DNA of 33,046 bases from a bacterium (GCA_030613005.1 JAUWMV010000005.1:1-33046), one strand, 5' to 3'. Counted from the stretch's first letter, positions 1 through 7,309 are shown. Made by a program: numbers and translations. The notes: generated by a model from the sequence alone, not told the origin.

Positions 1-1
1 A

Positions 2-634
2 GATGAACAACTAAGCGGTATTTCTGATATTGCATACAGTGGATTACAGTTTATTGTTGCTGTTCCAGAAAAGCGAAGACTTATTTTTTTTAACAGAAAT
101 TTACGATTTCTTGGAACAAAAGATCTTGAAATCCGACCAGATAAGATTGAATTGTCGCCACTGGGCGATATTTATATTCTTGACAAAATTGATGGTTCCA
201 TAATTACATACGATAAGGTAGGTGAATTCGAGAGTAAGTGTTACCTTTGTCAATTAGGTTTGACATATAAGTCAAGATTCTTAGGGATTTCAACAGCAGA
301 CGAGGTTTCAGACGACCTTTTAGAACTTGGAATTTTGAATTTCTTAGAAGGTTCTATTCCCGAACCGATCCTTTGGGATAGAGAGAACAAATTGTTATGG
401 GTGGGAGATACTCTTACAATTCCCAAGAGATTTAAGGATATTTGGTTTACTGGTGAAAGCATGGTAGGATTATCTGGAGATTCGCTCATAATTCCGAATT
501 TCGGTGTTGTACATATTAATCAATCGGTTAGATTTGTAAAATTTTACCGAGAGAATTTTTTAATAGGAACAAACAACCTAATTTTGAGACCCTTTAAACA
601 AAAGATTCCAAAGGAATCTATACAAAACCAATAA
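2..634 (+). CDS. 3' end of a repeat-containing protein of unknown function (5' end outside window)
   Basis: The frame is open from base 2 to the TAA at 634, so 210 residues of a longer protein are visible and the true start lies upstream. I do not recognise the family. The sequence is rich in beta-strand-like stretches, and one motif occurs twice: RLIFFNRNLRFLGTKDLEIRP at about residues 26-46 of the visible part begins like RFVKFYRENFLIGTNNLILRP at about 177-197, both keeping the pattern R..(K/F)F.R.......GT..L..RP. A stretch such as GDIYILDKIDGSIITYD resembles blades of NHL or beta-propeller proteins. No signal peptide can be judged because the N-terminus is missing. The following pgsB remnant begins 17 bases downstream, so the two were probably one transcript. 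A propeller fold is an inference only. Confidence 0.6.
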   Translation, partial: DEQLSGISDIAYSGLQFIVAVPEKRRLIFFNRNLRFLGTKDLEIRPDKIELSPLGDIYILDKIDGSIITYDKVGEFESKCYLCQLGLTYKSRFLGISTADEVSDDLLELGILNFLEGSIPEPILWDRENKLLWVGDTLTIPKRFKDIWFTGESMVGLSGDSLIIPNFGVVHINQSVRFVKFYRENFLIGTNNLILRPFKQKIPKESIQNQ

Positions 635-651
635 TTCATACCCAAAATTAT

Positions 652-1101
652 ATGCTGATAACTATTATAACTGCAATTATAGTCATCCTTGTAATTTGGT
701 GGTTTTTAGAATTTAAAAAGCATAGAAAATTTCTGAAAAATATTTCTATTATAATTCATGTAAACGGCAGTCGTGGTAAATCGTCGGTTACTCGATTAAT
801 CGGTGGAGCCTTGCGAGAGAATGTATTAGAACATTAACGAAAACAACTGGCGAGTATTTTAAAGACAATTTCTGCGGGTAGTTTCATTATTGTAGGCGAT
901 CTAAAACGTCCCGTTATTAGGGAAATGAAATCGTTGGGAATCGATAGTGCTAAAATCATGGTGTATTTCAATGATGCTCCCGATAAAATCCTTGATCTTG
1001 CATAATCTGAAAACTCGGATGTCCCTATTTTGGGAATTGGCAATATGGGTGGTTTTGGGCATAAAATTATCGAGTTTTTTAAGCTGAAGGCTCAAAGCTA
1101 A
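652..1101 (+). pseudogene. pgsB: Remnant of poly-gamma-glutamate synthase ligase PgsB/CapB
   Basis: The first 57 codons give a membrane anchor (residues 1-18) followed by IIHVNGSRGKSSVTRLIGGALREN, the N-terminal ATP-binding loop typical of PgsB/CapB, the ATP-dependent amide ligase of poly-gamma-glutamate synthesis. After AAT at 820-822 the frame is lost: the expected continuation IRTLTKTTGEYF is read in another frame from 825. The text then jumps to the PgsB C-terminal part (GSFIIVGDLKRPVIREM, then ILGIGNMGGFGHKIIEFF), which is back in the original frame, with a TAA at 1003-1005. About 150 codons remain of the roughly 390 of the family, so a large central piece is deleted in addition to a frameshift and a stop. 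It cannot encode an active ligase. No pgsC or pgsA follows. Confidence 0.85.
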
Positions 1102-1152
1102 TTAAGAACTTGTTCGTTTTTAAACGATAATTTTTATCGATGAAATTTTAAT

Positions 1153-3036
1153 TTATTTGATAATTGAAATCTGTTTTAGAATCGTGCCCTCCGGTGTTGA
1201 TAATTGCACAAAATATACTCCAGAGCTGCATTTACTCGAATCCCATAAGTAATAATTTTCATCACTTGAAATTGCATGAGATAGAATTTTTCGTCCATCT
1301 AAATCGAAGATATTTAGAATGCCATCAAAATGTGTAATAAAATTTATTTCCACAAGATGTCCATTATTGTGCAATTCAAGTGTAAGCTCATGTGTAAACA
1401 GTTCTGATTCCTGAATTTCGGAACGATAGATTGCATGCTTTATCAAATGAAAATTTGGGTCGACCTGTATTATAGTTATCGAATCGGGAAGGACCCACCT
1501 AAACGTTTGATTTGTCGAGTCGAGCCAGACAGTATCCCAGATGATTCCACCTGAATGAATGAGTTTCAATTCTATAGGAGTAATAAACTTTTCCGGTCCT
1601 GTAGTCCTTATTTGATCGATGTTAAGCATAACTTTAAATGAATCGGCATAAGATCTGCATAACCATGAGTAATAAAACCTAAGATAATCTACATCATAAA
1701 CCCATTGGTCGAAAAACCAAGTCAAGTCGAGACCGTAATGTCTTTCGAATGTCGCTTTCAATGAGTCGGTTGTAACTGTAGCGTATTTATATCTTGTTGT
1801 CCAATCCAGAACTGCAGCAAAAAACAATGAATCACCCATTAAAAATCGCAACATGTGAATCACTCCTCCGGCTTTCTGGTAGCATGTTCGGGATAAATAA
1901 ACTGCAGGATCATACATTGGAAAATTCTCTAATGAGGTTATGAACAATCTATAGACGTTGTTTCGGTATAATCTTGCGGAATCGGCACCGAAAATTTTTT
2001 CTACATAGAATATCTCCGAGAAAACCGCGAAACCTTCATTAAGCCAAAAGTCACGCCAGTCTGCAATTCCCACTGAATTACCCATCCAACTGTGTGAGAG
2101 TTCATGCGCCACAGTAGATTCATATCTTCTTCTGCCGTCGACTAATCTTTCGCCAAGGAAAGTCATACCTTGGTGTTCCATTCCACCTAATCCCATTGGA
2201 ATCAGAGCATTGCCGTATCGTAGGAATGGATAATCACCATAGTAATTAGCGAAAGTGTCCATAATCTCTGGTGTTCTAGCCCAATCAAATCTTGCATTTA
2301 CGGAACTTGCTGGATACGCGAAATTCCAAATAGGAATTCCACCTGTGGATATATCAACCCAGAAATCGAAATCACCAGCAGCGAGGCAGATATTATAAGT
2401 GCATATGGGAAACATCATCTCGAATCGATGTCTAACTTCTCTACCAATAGTATCTGCTCGTGTGCGAATTCCATTAGCCATAACAGTAAGCTCTTTAGGA
2501 GCGAGAATATTCAACGATGACTTTGCTTTATCCGAGGGGTGATCGATACATGGGAACCAACATCTTGCGTTAGAGGGCCATGATACAGTGAAAATTATTG
2601 TATCGCCATACATGTTACTTTGCACATAAAATCCACCATCGGGACGTCCATGATATTTAACCTCTAAGTAGAATGTATCTCCATCCGGTGAAGGAATTCC
2701 GAGGTCTATAATTAAACTGCCAGCATGTTGTTCAAAATGGCAATATTCAATAAAATCAAGGTATGGATGTGTATGAATAACCTTATCGCAAATCATCCCT
2801 TCTAAATCTAACACAACTGGTTTTCCAGAGGCTCTATCGTGAGTCAAAACAATGAATACACTTGCACTATCCAAAACATTATATGGTCTTTCTAAGTTTA
2901 TGGTAATATTGTAGCTTAAAATATTAAAAAGGCCCAGTTCTGCAGTACTTGGTCGGGGATTTGGATCGGAAGTTACATTTGCGATTATAGGTAATGTAAT
3001 AAAAACGATAACAAAAAAGCAGAAGTTTTTTCTCAT
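1153..3036 (-). CDS. Secreted M1-family zinc aminopeptidase with C-terminal sorting domain
   Basis: This 627-residue protein has an N-terminal signal peptide (a hydrophobic run at about 5-20) and an M1 metallopeptidase core. It shows the substrate motif as GGMEHQ (about 285), the zinc site HELSH at 311-315 with the third ligand E334 in NEGF, and a candidate catalytic Tyr at 386. All key residues are present, so it should cleave N-terminal residues from peptides outside the cytoplasm. The last 80 or so residues form a beta-rich module (NIFDLDGRKI, then SSGVYFVQL, then LKQISIIK) like the C-terminal sorting domains of type IX secretion substrates. A strong AGGAGGA ribosome site lies just before the ATG. 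It is shorter than classic M1 enzymes (about 850) because the helical C-terminal domain is replaced. It is convergent with the pgsB remnant. Confidence 0.9.
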   Translation of the reverse strand: MRKNFCFFVIVFITLPIIANVTSDPNPRPSTAELGLFNILSYNITINLERPYNVLDSASVFIVLTHDRASGKPVVLDLEGMICDKVIHTHPYLDFIEYCHFEQHAGSLIIDLGIPSPDGDTFYLEVKYHGRPDGGFYVQSNMYGDTIIFTVSWPSNARCWFPCIDHPSDKAKSSLNILAPKELTVMANGIRTRADTIGREVRHRFEMMFPICTYNICLAAGDFDFWVDISTGGIPIWNFAYPASSVNARFDWARTPEIMDTFANYYGDYPFLRYGNALIPMGLGGMEHQGMTFLGERLVDGRRRYESTVAHELSHSWMGNSVGIADWRDFWLNEGFAVFSEIFYVEKIFGADSARLYRNNVYRLFITSLENFPMYDPAVYLSRTCYQKAGGVIHMLRFLMGDSLFFAAVLDWTTRYKYATVTTDSLKATFERHYGLDLTWFFDQWVYDVDYLRFYYSWLCRSYADSFKVMLNIDQIRTTGPEKFITPIELKLIHSGGIIWDTVWLDSTNQTFRWVLPDSITIIQVDPNFHLIKHAIYRSEIQESELFTHELTLELHNNGHLVEINFITHFDGILNIFDLDGRKILSHAISSDENYYLWDSSKCSSGVYFVQLSTPEGTILKQISIIK

Positions 3037-3158
3037 TTTTTCCTCCTATCTATTTATTCTATATCTTAGAATTCCTTTTGTCACTCTTTTTTTTTAATAT
3101 ATTTCACTTGCGTTAATAGAATCGTTAATGGATTTTATAATGCTACAAAGGAGGATAT

Positions 3159-3677
3159 ATGGGGTACAAATTTGATGAACATGGATTCATGATTATGCCC
3201 GATCCGAGGGAATTTCGAATAGAGAGAGAAATCAGTAAAACATCGAAAAACAAAGTTGTAATTGTTAGACATGCATATTGTCCCAATGGTCATGATGTAA
3301 TATGGAAATATGTAAAATTTAATAGACATCCTGGTCTAAGGATACATGTCTGCAGACCAGATGGACAGGAAGGGGATATGGTTACTTCTCCTATTTTTGG
3401 TGATCATACAAGAGTATGTATCGGTGTGGATTTGGTTCCCGGTGAAAAACTTGAATTTCATTGCCCAATCTGTGGTGTTAAGATACCTGTCTTAGAAAAA
3501 TGCGATCAATGTGAAAATGGCGAAATGAGAGTTTGGTCGTATAATCCTAATTATGATATTTCGTATGGGGTATCGATTTGCGATGTAGTAGATTGCCCTA
3601 GTTCATATATCGTTAGTGCAGGTGAATTAATCGCTCATGCTCAGGTCCACAGCGATTTGAATTTTGCAGGATTATAA
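3159..3677 (+). CDS. Cys-rich zinc-ribbon-like protein of unknown function
   Basis: The ATG at 3159 follows an AAAGGAGG ribosome site. The 172-residue product has no signal peptide or membrane segment. It contains nine cysteines: CPNGH at 41-45, C65, C87, CPIC at 102-105, CDQC at 115-118, and C141 and C146. The two CxxC pairs 10 residues apart look like a zinc ribbon or rubredoxin-like knuckle. CPNGHD resembles the entry of another metal-binding ribbon, as in proteins with a split pair of ribbons. I do not recognise the family. It is followed after 67 bases by an acyl-CoA dehydrogenase and may share its transcript. A regulatory or metal-binding role is possible but not shown. Confidence 0.75.
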   Translation: MGYKFDEHGFMIMPDPREFRIEREISKTSKNKVVIVRHAYCPNGHDVIWKYVKFNRHPGLRIHVCRPDGQEGDMVTSPIFGDHTRVCIGVDLVPGEKLEFHCPICGVKIPVLEKCDQCENGEMRVWSYNPNYDISYGVSICDVVDCPSSYIVSAGELIAHAQVHSDLNFAGL

Positions 3678-3744
3678 TTCTATATATTGAGAAAGAGACA
3701 TTCATCGATTTTTGGGTTCAGGAGAAGGTGGTAAAGGAGGTATT

Positions 3745-4914
3745 ATGCCGATTTTTAATGAAGAACAACTTATGATTCAAGATCTGGCGAAAAGAATTGC
3801 TGAGGAAAAAATAAAACCGGTACGCCAGAAATATGATGAGGAAGGTATTTTCCCTTGGGATATCGTAGAGGAAATTGCTAAAGCCGATTTGTTTAGAGTA
3901 TTCATTCCTGTGGACTATGAGGGAATGGTTGAGGAAGGCTTGGGTATTACAAATATGTGTATTGTTACCGAAGAACTTTCAAAAGTGTGTGGAGGTATTG
4001 CTTTAGCGTTTGCTGGCTCGGGACTTGGCTCGCTTCCAATCACTCTGTATGGGAATGACGAGCAAAAGAAGGAATACCTCACGCCAATCGCCAACGGTGA
4101 GAAGCTTGCGGCTTTTGGTCTTACAGAGTCGGAAGCTGGTTCTGATGCAGGTGGTATCAAAACTACAGCTCGTAAAGAAGGTGACTATTATATTTTAAAT
4201 GGCACAAAAGTATTTATTACTAACGGTGGCGAGGCGGAAATATATGCAATTCTTGCATTAACAAATCCTGAGAAGGGAGCGAGGGGTGCATCGCTGTTTG
4301 TTGTGGAGAAAGGCACACCCGGTTTTGAGTTCGGAAAGAAAGAGGACAAAATGGGTATCCGTGCCAGTGTCACACGTGAGTTAATATTCAATGATGCGAA
4401 AGTTCCTGCAGAAAATCTGCTTGGCAAGGCTGGAATGGGTTTCATTATCACAATGAAAACATTCGATGTCTCTCGTCTGGGGGTTGCATCACAGGCAATA
4501 GGTATTGCAGAGGGTGCACTTGCAGAGGCGATCAAATATGCACATCAAAGAATTCAATTTGGAAGAAATATAATGTCCTTTCAGGGAATTCAATGGATGT
4601 TGGCGGATATGGCTACACAAATCGAAGCCGCAAAAGCCTTAACATATTATACTGCAATGTTAGCAGATAGCGGACAAACAAAGGATATTGGCTATCTATC
4701 CGCAATGGCAAAACTCTATGCATCCGATGTCGCGATGAAAGTTACTACAGATGCAGTCCAAATTCTCGGTGGTTACGGATATATGAAGGAATATCCGGTT
4801 GAGAAAATGATGCGCGATGCTAAGATAACTCAGATATACGAGGGAACTAATCAGATACAGCGTAACATAATAGCAACACATCTTATCAAACAAGCGACGA
4901 AGATGAATAAATAA
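3745..4914 (+). CDS. Acyl-CoA dehydrogenase (short-chain/butyryl-CoA dehydrogenase type)
   Basis: This flavoprotein oxidises acyl-CoA to trans-2-enoyl-CoA or runs the reverse reaction with electron-transferring flavoprotein. The start at 3745 is chosen because AAAGGAGG lies directly before it; a TTG 33 bases upstream has no such site. The 389 residues match the usual length of about 380. Visible family signatures are the flavin/substrate segment AFGLTESEAGSDAGGIKTTA, the segment SFQGIQWMLADMA, and the C-terminal QIYEGTNQIQRNII. In the last of these, E366 is at the position of the catalytic base of short- and medium-chain enzymes. No etfAB genes are in the window. Chain-length preference cannot be set from sequence alone. 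Confidence 0.92.
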   Translation: MPIFNEEQLMIQDLAKRIAEEKIKPVRQKYDEEGIFPWDIVEEIAKADLFRVFIPVDYEGMVEEGLGITNMCIVTEELSKVCGGIALAFAGSGLGSLPITLYGNDEQKKEYLTPIANGEKLAAFGLTESEAGSDAGGIKTTARKEGDYYILNGTKVFITNGGEAEIYAILALTNPEKGARGASLFVVEKGTPGFEFGKKEDKMGIRASVTRELIFNDAKVPAENLLGKAGMGFIITMKTFDVSRLGVASQAIGIAEGALAEAIKYAHQRIQFGRNIMSFQGIQWMLADMATQIEAAKALTYYTAMLADSGQTKDIGYLSAMAKLYASDVAMKVTTDAVQILGGYGYMKEYPVEKMMRDAKITQIYEGTNQIQRNIIATHLIKQATKMNK

Positions 4915-4945
4915 TTCTCACAATAACATGAAATACTAAAATAAA

Positions 4946-5161
4946 TTAATCAAGATAATTTGACTTGGGAAATATATGCTTAATTTTTTTTATAATTTCA
5001 GGTATGGAAATTATAGCAGCATTCCAAACTTCATTTATATCGATATGGTCATATGAATGTATTAAAATATCACGCATACCTGTCATATTTCTCAATGGAA
5101 TTTCAGGATGGTTGTTTCGAAAATGCTACGAAAGGCGCTTGGAGGCTTCACCAATGACTTC
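4946..5161 (-). pseudogene. hepT: 3' half of the split hepT toxin gene
   Basis: On the minus strand from 5161 to 4946 the sequence reads as the C-terminal part of a HepT-like HEPN protein (DUF86): EVIGEASKRLS, a TAG stop at 5126-5128, then HFRNNHPEIPLRN, GMRDILIHSYDHIDINEVW, and an end at SNYLD. The HEPN ribonuclease motif Rx4HxY is intact as R-DILI-H-S-Y. It lacks its own start and the first 45 codons, which lie at 6871-7005. The reading frame and residue register continue exactly from that N-terminal piece (SAIIRQL, then EVIGEA). Together they make a gene of 116 sense positions, the usual HepT size. The TAG shows further decay after, or in addition to, the split. Confidence 0.88.
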
Positions 5162-5198
5162 TGGCATCCCCAATATTCGATGTTGCAATGTCCAGAAG
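5158..5198. repeat. Imperfect inverted repeat at the hepT/insert junction
   Basis: CTTCTGGCAT at 5158-5167 pairs with ATGTCCAGAAG at 5188-5198 except for one bulged T at 5191, leaving a loop of about 20 bases. The outer four bases (5158-5161) belong to the hepT 3' half, the rest to the inserted segment. The hairpin therefore spans the insertion boundary at 5161/5162. It could mark the end of the mobile segment, could have been the target, or could act as a weak terminator for the endonuclease gene. No run of T follows to favour the terminator reading. Confidence 0.55.
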
Positions 5199-5271
5199 AG
5201 TGAGGCGTAACCGAAGTAACTGAAGCGTATATGTTGTGTTAGGCTATGTGGTGACTCTACTTCAATTATAT

Positions 5272-5886
5272 TCATGGTGCTATCCCAATTATGAGTAATG
5301 GAACAGGTGGGTTATTCCTACCATGTCTTAGCACGTTATAAACCTCTCCTTCATAATATGCAATCCCTGTTGACATTTTGGATTGCATGGACTTTATAGG
5401 TAAAATCTCTATCCCAACATTTATTACACCACCAGTATAGAAAAGCAGATGTTTTACAAATAGGTCATAAGCCACAAATGCATACTTACCAAACTGAACT
5501 TCTATTGCAATATTTTCTTTGACAAAATCTGTCTGTTTATATGAAGAAATAGGAAAGGTAACCCCTTTCTCGATTAGAAACGCCTTCTGCTTTTCTAAAG
5601 GCAAGGTAATTAATTCCTGCATAATTGAGTAATCTGTTGTAACATAGTAAGAGTAACGTACGTCCTTCCAATTTCTTTGCTTAAAAAGATGTTTAAATTC
5701 ACGGTTTAATTCACCTGGATTGTACAACAACCTGCCTTTCATCGTCTTTTCTTTGCTGACTTTGGTTCTAAACTTATCCGCATCAATAGTGTTGATTATG
5801 TTTATTATCTCTTTGTATATATTGTTATGATGAACTATAAGATATTCTTCACCATTTAAGTGAGAGTATTTTTCGATTATCTCCAT
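5272..5886 (-). CDS. Type II restriction endonuclease, BstYI/BglII family
   Basis: The 204-residue protein resembles the BglII/BstYI endonucleases over its whole length (for example YSHLNGEEYLIVHH, TKVSKEKTMKGRLLYNP, SYKQTDFVKENIAIEVQFG, YYEGEVYNVLRHGR, VPLLIIGIAP). The active site of this group replaces the PD-(D/E)xK lysine by glutamine. Here D120, E129 and Q131 in QTDF and EVQ fit that pattern. BstYI cuts R^GATCY and BglII cuts A^GATCT, so a GATC-core specificity is likely, by inference from family resemblance. It starts five bases after the methyltransferase stop, so the two are co-translated from one transcript. Length and active site are intact. The stop overlaps an ATG of a short, probably meaningless frame running to the hepT remnant. 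Confidence 0.88.
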   Translation of the reverse strand: MEIIEKYSHLNGEEYLIVHHNNIYKEIINIINTIDADKFRTKVSKEKTMKGRLLYNPGELNREFKHLFKQRNWKDVRYSYYVTTDYSIMQELITLPLEKQKAFLIEKGVTFPISSYKQTDFVKENIAIEVQFGKYAFVAYDLFVKHLLFYTGGVINVGIEILPIKSMQSKMSTGIAYYEGEVYNVLRHGRNNPPVPLLIIGIAP

Positions 5887-5891
5887 GTTTA

Positions 5892-6824
5892 CTATTCAAT
5901 CTCCGTGATAAAAGGATTTTTGGCTAATGATAGGTTATCAGAGGGTTTATAAATAGGCTTATCAGGACGTATTTTCAACCTGCCTTCATAAGCAAGTTTA
6001 ACTCGCTTACAGGCAATATCGTAATATTTCTTGACTATTTCTGAACCTAGAATTTTCCTCTTATTTATTATTCCAGCTACAGCAGTTGAACCTACTCCTA
6101 AAAATGGATCAAATACAATATCTTGTTTATTTGAAAGAGCAAGAATCAATCTTTGAACGAGTGCAATTGGAAATTGACAGGGATGACATGTTTTTTCTAC
6201 ATGATTGCTCTTTACATTTGGAATATCCCAGATATCTGAAGGATTTTTACCTTTAGGATTGCTAGAAAATTTTCCAACATTTGGTCCTTTGAAATGTTTT
6301 TTGCCAGGATATTTTTGAGGGACGCGCACTGCATCTAGGTTAAAAGTGTAGTTATCACTTTTTGTAAACCAAAGAATAGTTTCATATCTACCTGAAAAAC
6401 GTTTTGAACAATGGAGTCCATGACCGAAATGCCAAATAATACGGTTTCTAAGTTGTAAGTTATTACTTCTAAAACAATCGTAAAGCAATATATCGAGAGG
6501 TATGATTTCTCCATTATCTACGAAGTTTCCAATTTCCCAACAAATACTCCCTTCATCCTTAAGTATTCTCACGCATTCATTAATTACATGACTCTGCTGA
6601 GAAACGTATTCTTGAATATTCAGTTTTTTTTCATATTCCTTGCCAATGTTGTATGGTGGAGAGGTAACAATAAGTTGAATAGACCTATCAGGTATTTGAC
6701 TTAAAAAATCAAGACAATCTCCAAGATACAAAGTTGCAATGTTCTCTTTTGAAAAAGATGTTTTGATTTCCAAGCCTTCTTGTGGAGCAAAAAGGCTCCT
6801 ATCTGGATTATATTTAATTGACAT
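5892..6824 (-). CDS. Beta-class DNA methyltransferase of the GATC-core R-M system
   Basis: The 310-residue protein has motif IV as TSPPYN at 54-59 and the SAM-binding motif I as DPFLGVGST at 239-247. The order catalytic motif first, SAM site last, marks a beta-class amino-methyltransferase. SPPY is most usual in N4-cytosine enzymes, and the BglII partner is of that kind, so m4C within RGATCY is the first guess; N6-adenine cannot be excluded. GGAG before the ATG serves as a ribosome site. The start overlaps the truncated hepT frame by 11 bases, which allows translational coupling, and only 46 bases of the insert lie upstream of the ATG. A private promoter inside the insert is therefore unlikely. 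It protects host DNA from the neighbouring endonuclease. Confidence 0.9.
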   Translation of the reverse strand: MSIKYNPDRSLFAPQEGLEIKTSFSKENIATLYLGDCLDFLSQIPDRSIQLIVTSPPYNIGKEYEKKLNIQEYVSQQSHVINECVRILKDEGSICWEIGNFVDNGEIIPLDILLYDCFRSNNLQLRNRIIWHFGHGLHCSKRFSGRYETILWFTKSDNYTFNLDAVRVPQKYPGKKHFKGPNVGKFSSNPKGKNPSDIWDIPNVKSNHVEKTCHPCQFPIALVQRLILALSNKQDIVFDPFLGVGSTAVAGIINKRKILGSEIVKKYYDIACKRVKLAYEGRLKIRPDKPIYKPSDNLSLAKNPFITEIE

Positions 6825-7005
6825 AATAAATCATCTCCATACTTCTTTCTAAATGAATCACTGTTTTGTCTAGCTGTCGAATTATTGCAGATTGCCGCAT
6901 TAAATCGTCTTCAAAATCAATTCGATCGATACCCATGACAAAACTTCGAATTAATTTCGCTGCTTCATAAATATCCAATAAATTACTTCTATCGTCAGAT
7001 CGCAT
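6814..7005 (-). pseudogene. hepT: 5' part of the split hepT toxin gene
   Basis: The frame begins at ATG 7005, overlapping the end of mntA by 11 bases as in intact MntA-HepT operons. Its first 45 residues (MRSDDRSNLLDIYEAAKLI through MRQSAIIRQL) are the N-terminal half of a HepT/DUF86 protein. From base 6870 the reading frame enters the inserted segment and adds 18 unrelated residues (DKTVIHLERSMEMIYYVN) before TAA at 6814. The HEPN active-site motif Rx4HxY is missing here; it lies 1.7 kb away at about 5080-5100. The fragment cannot be an active ribonuclease, but its translation may still couple mntA to the methyltransferase gene. Confidence 0.9.
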
Positions 7006-7309
7006 AAATTAGCTCCGCGGATTCCAAGATGGCTTTACGTCGGATGTGATTTCGGCTCCTCTCGATTCCGTTTCGGCTCACAAGGTCTACATTGCGATTA
7101 AAAATTTTTGTCAATTCATATTGCATTTGGGCATGATCAAACAATGTCCACTGAGCGTTCTTAGAAAATGTTACTAAAATATCAATATCACTTTTTTTAT
7201 TAAAATCATCTCGTACAACAGAACCCAAAAGGGCAAATTCAATTATTTTCCAGCGAAGGCAAAATTCTTCCAGTCTTTCCTGTGGTATATTTATATTTCT
7301 ATTATACAT
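6995..7309 (-). CDS. mntA: MntA-like nucleotidyltransferase antitoxin
   Basis: The protein carries the minimal nucleotidyltransferase signature GSVVRDDFNKKSDIDIL (GSxxR followed by the metal-binding DxD in SDIDIL) and a later acidic residue in NVDLV. MntA proteins neutralise HepT toxins by adding AMP to them. The catalytic residues are all present. I place the start at ATG 7309 (104 residues, normal size); ATG 7318 is equally possible, and neither has a clear ribosome site. The frame stays open upstream to 7531, but that stretch looks like AT-rich non-coding sequence. The stop overlaps hepT by 11 bases. Its toxin partner is split, so it is an antitoxin without a target here unless it acts on another HepT. 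Confidence 0.85.
   Translation of the reverse strand: MYNRNINIPQERLEEFCLRWKIIEFALLGSVVRDDFNKKSDIDILVTFSKNAQWTLFDHAQMQYELTKIFNRNVDLVSRNGIERSRNHIRRKAILESAELIYAI

Larger units (their letters stand above)
5162..6870 (-). mobile_element. 1,709-bp restriction-modification insert inside hepT
   Basis: The limits come from the reconstruction of hepT. The last hepT codon before the insert is CTA at 6871-6873 and the next is GAA starting at 5161. The segment holds only a methyltransferase and an endonuclease gene plus about 110 bases after the endonuclease stop. It starts with GAC and ends with CCA on the minus strand. Because hepT continues with GA, the borders are uncertain by two bases, and the flanks share AGA, which could be a 3-bp target duplication or simple microhomology. 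I see no transposase, integrase or long terminal inverted repeats, so the mechanism of entry is unknown. Confidence 0.75.

Noticed and set aside
3136-3141. TATAAT directly before the 172-residue Cys-rich gene
   Set aside because: No -35 box at suitable distance, and a start from it would fall within the ribosome site needed for translation.
3712-3744. Earlier TTG start for the acyl-CoA dehydrogenase
   Set aside because: The added GSGEGGKGG residues are just the translated ribosome-binding region; AAAGGAGG points to ATG 3745.
4965-5210. Plus-strand frame of 81 codons over the hepT remnant
   Set aside because: It is the antisense of the HepT C-terminal half, which has clear family motifs on the minus strand.
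5162-5271. Possible integron attC site after the endonuclease stop (GCCTAAC on the minus strand, 5238-5244)
   Set aside because: An RYYYAAC box is present in the right place, but no matching GTTRRRY box follows, the insert does not begin with TTRRRY, and no integrase is seen.
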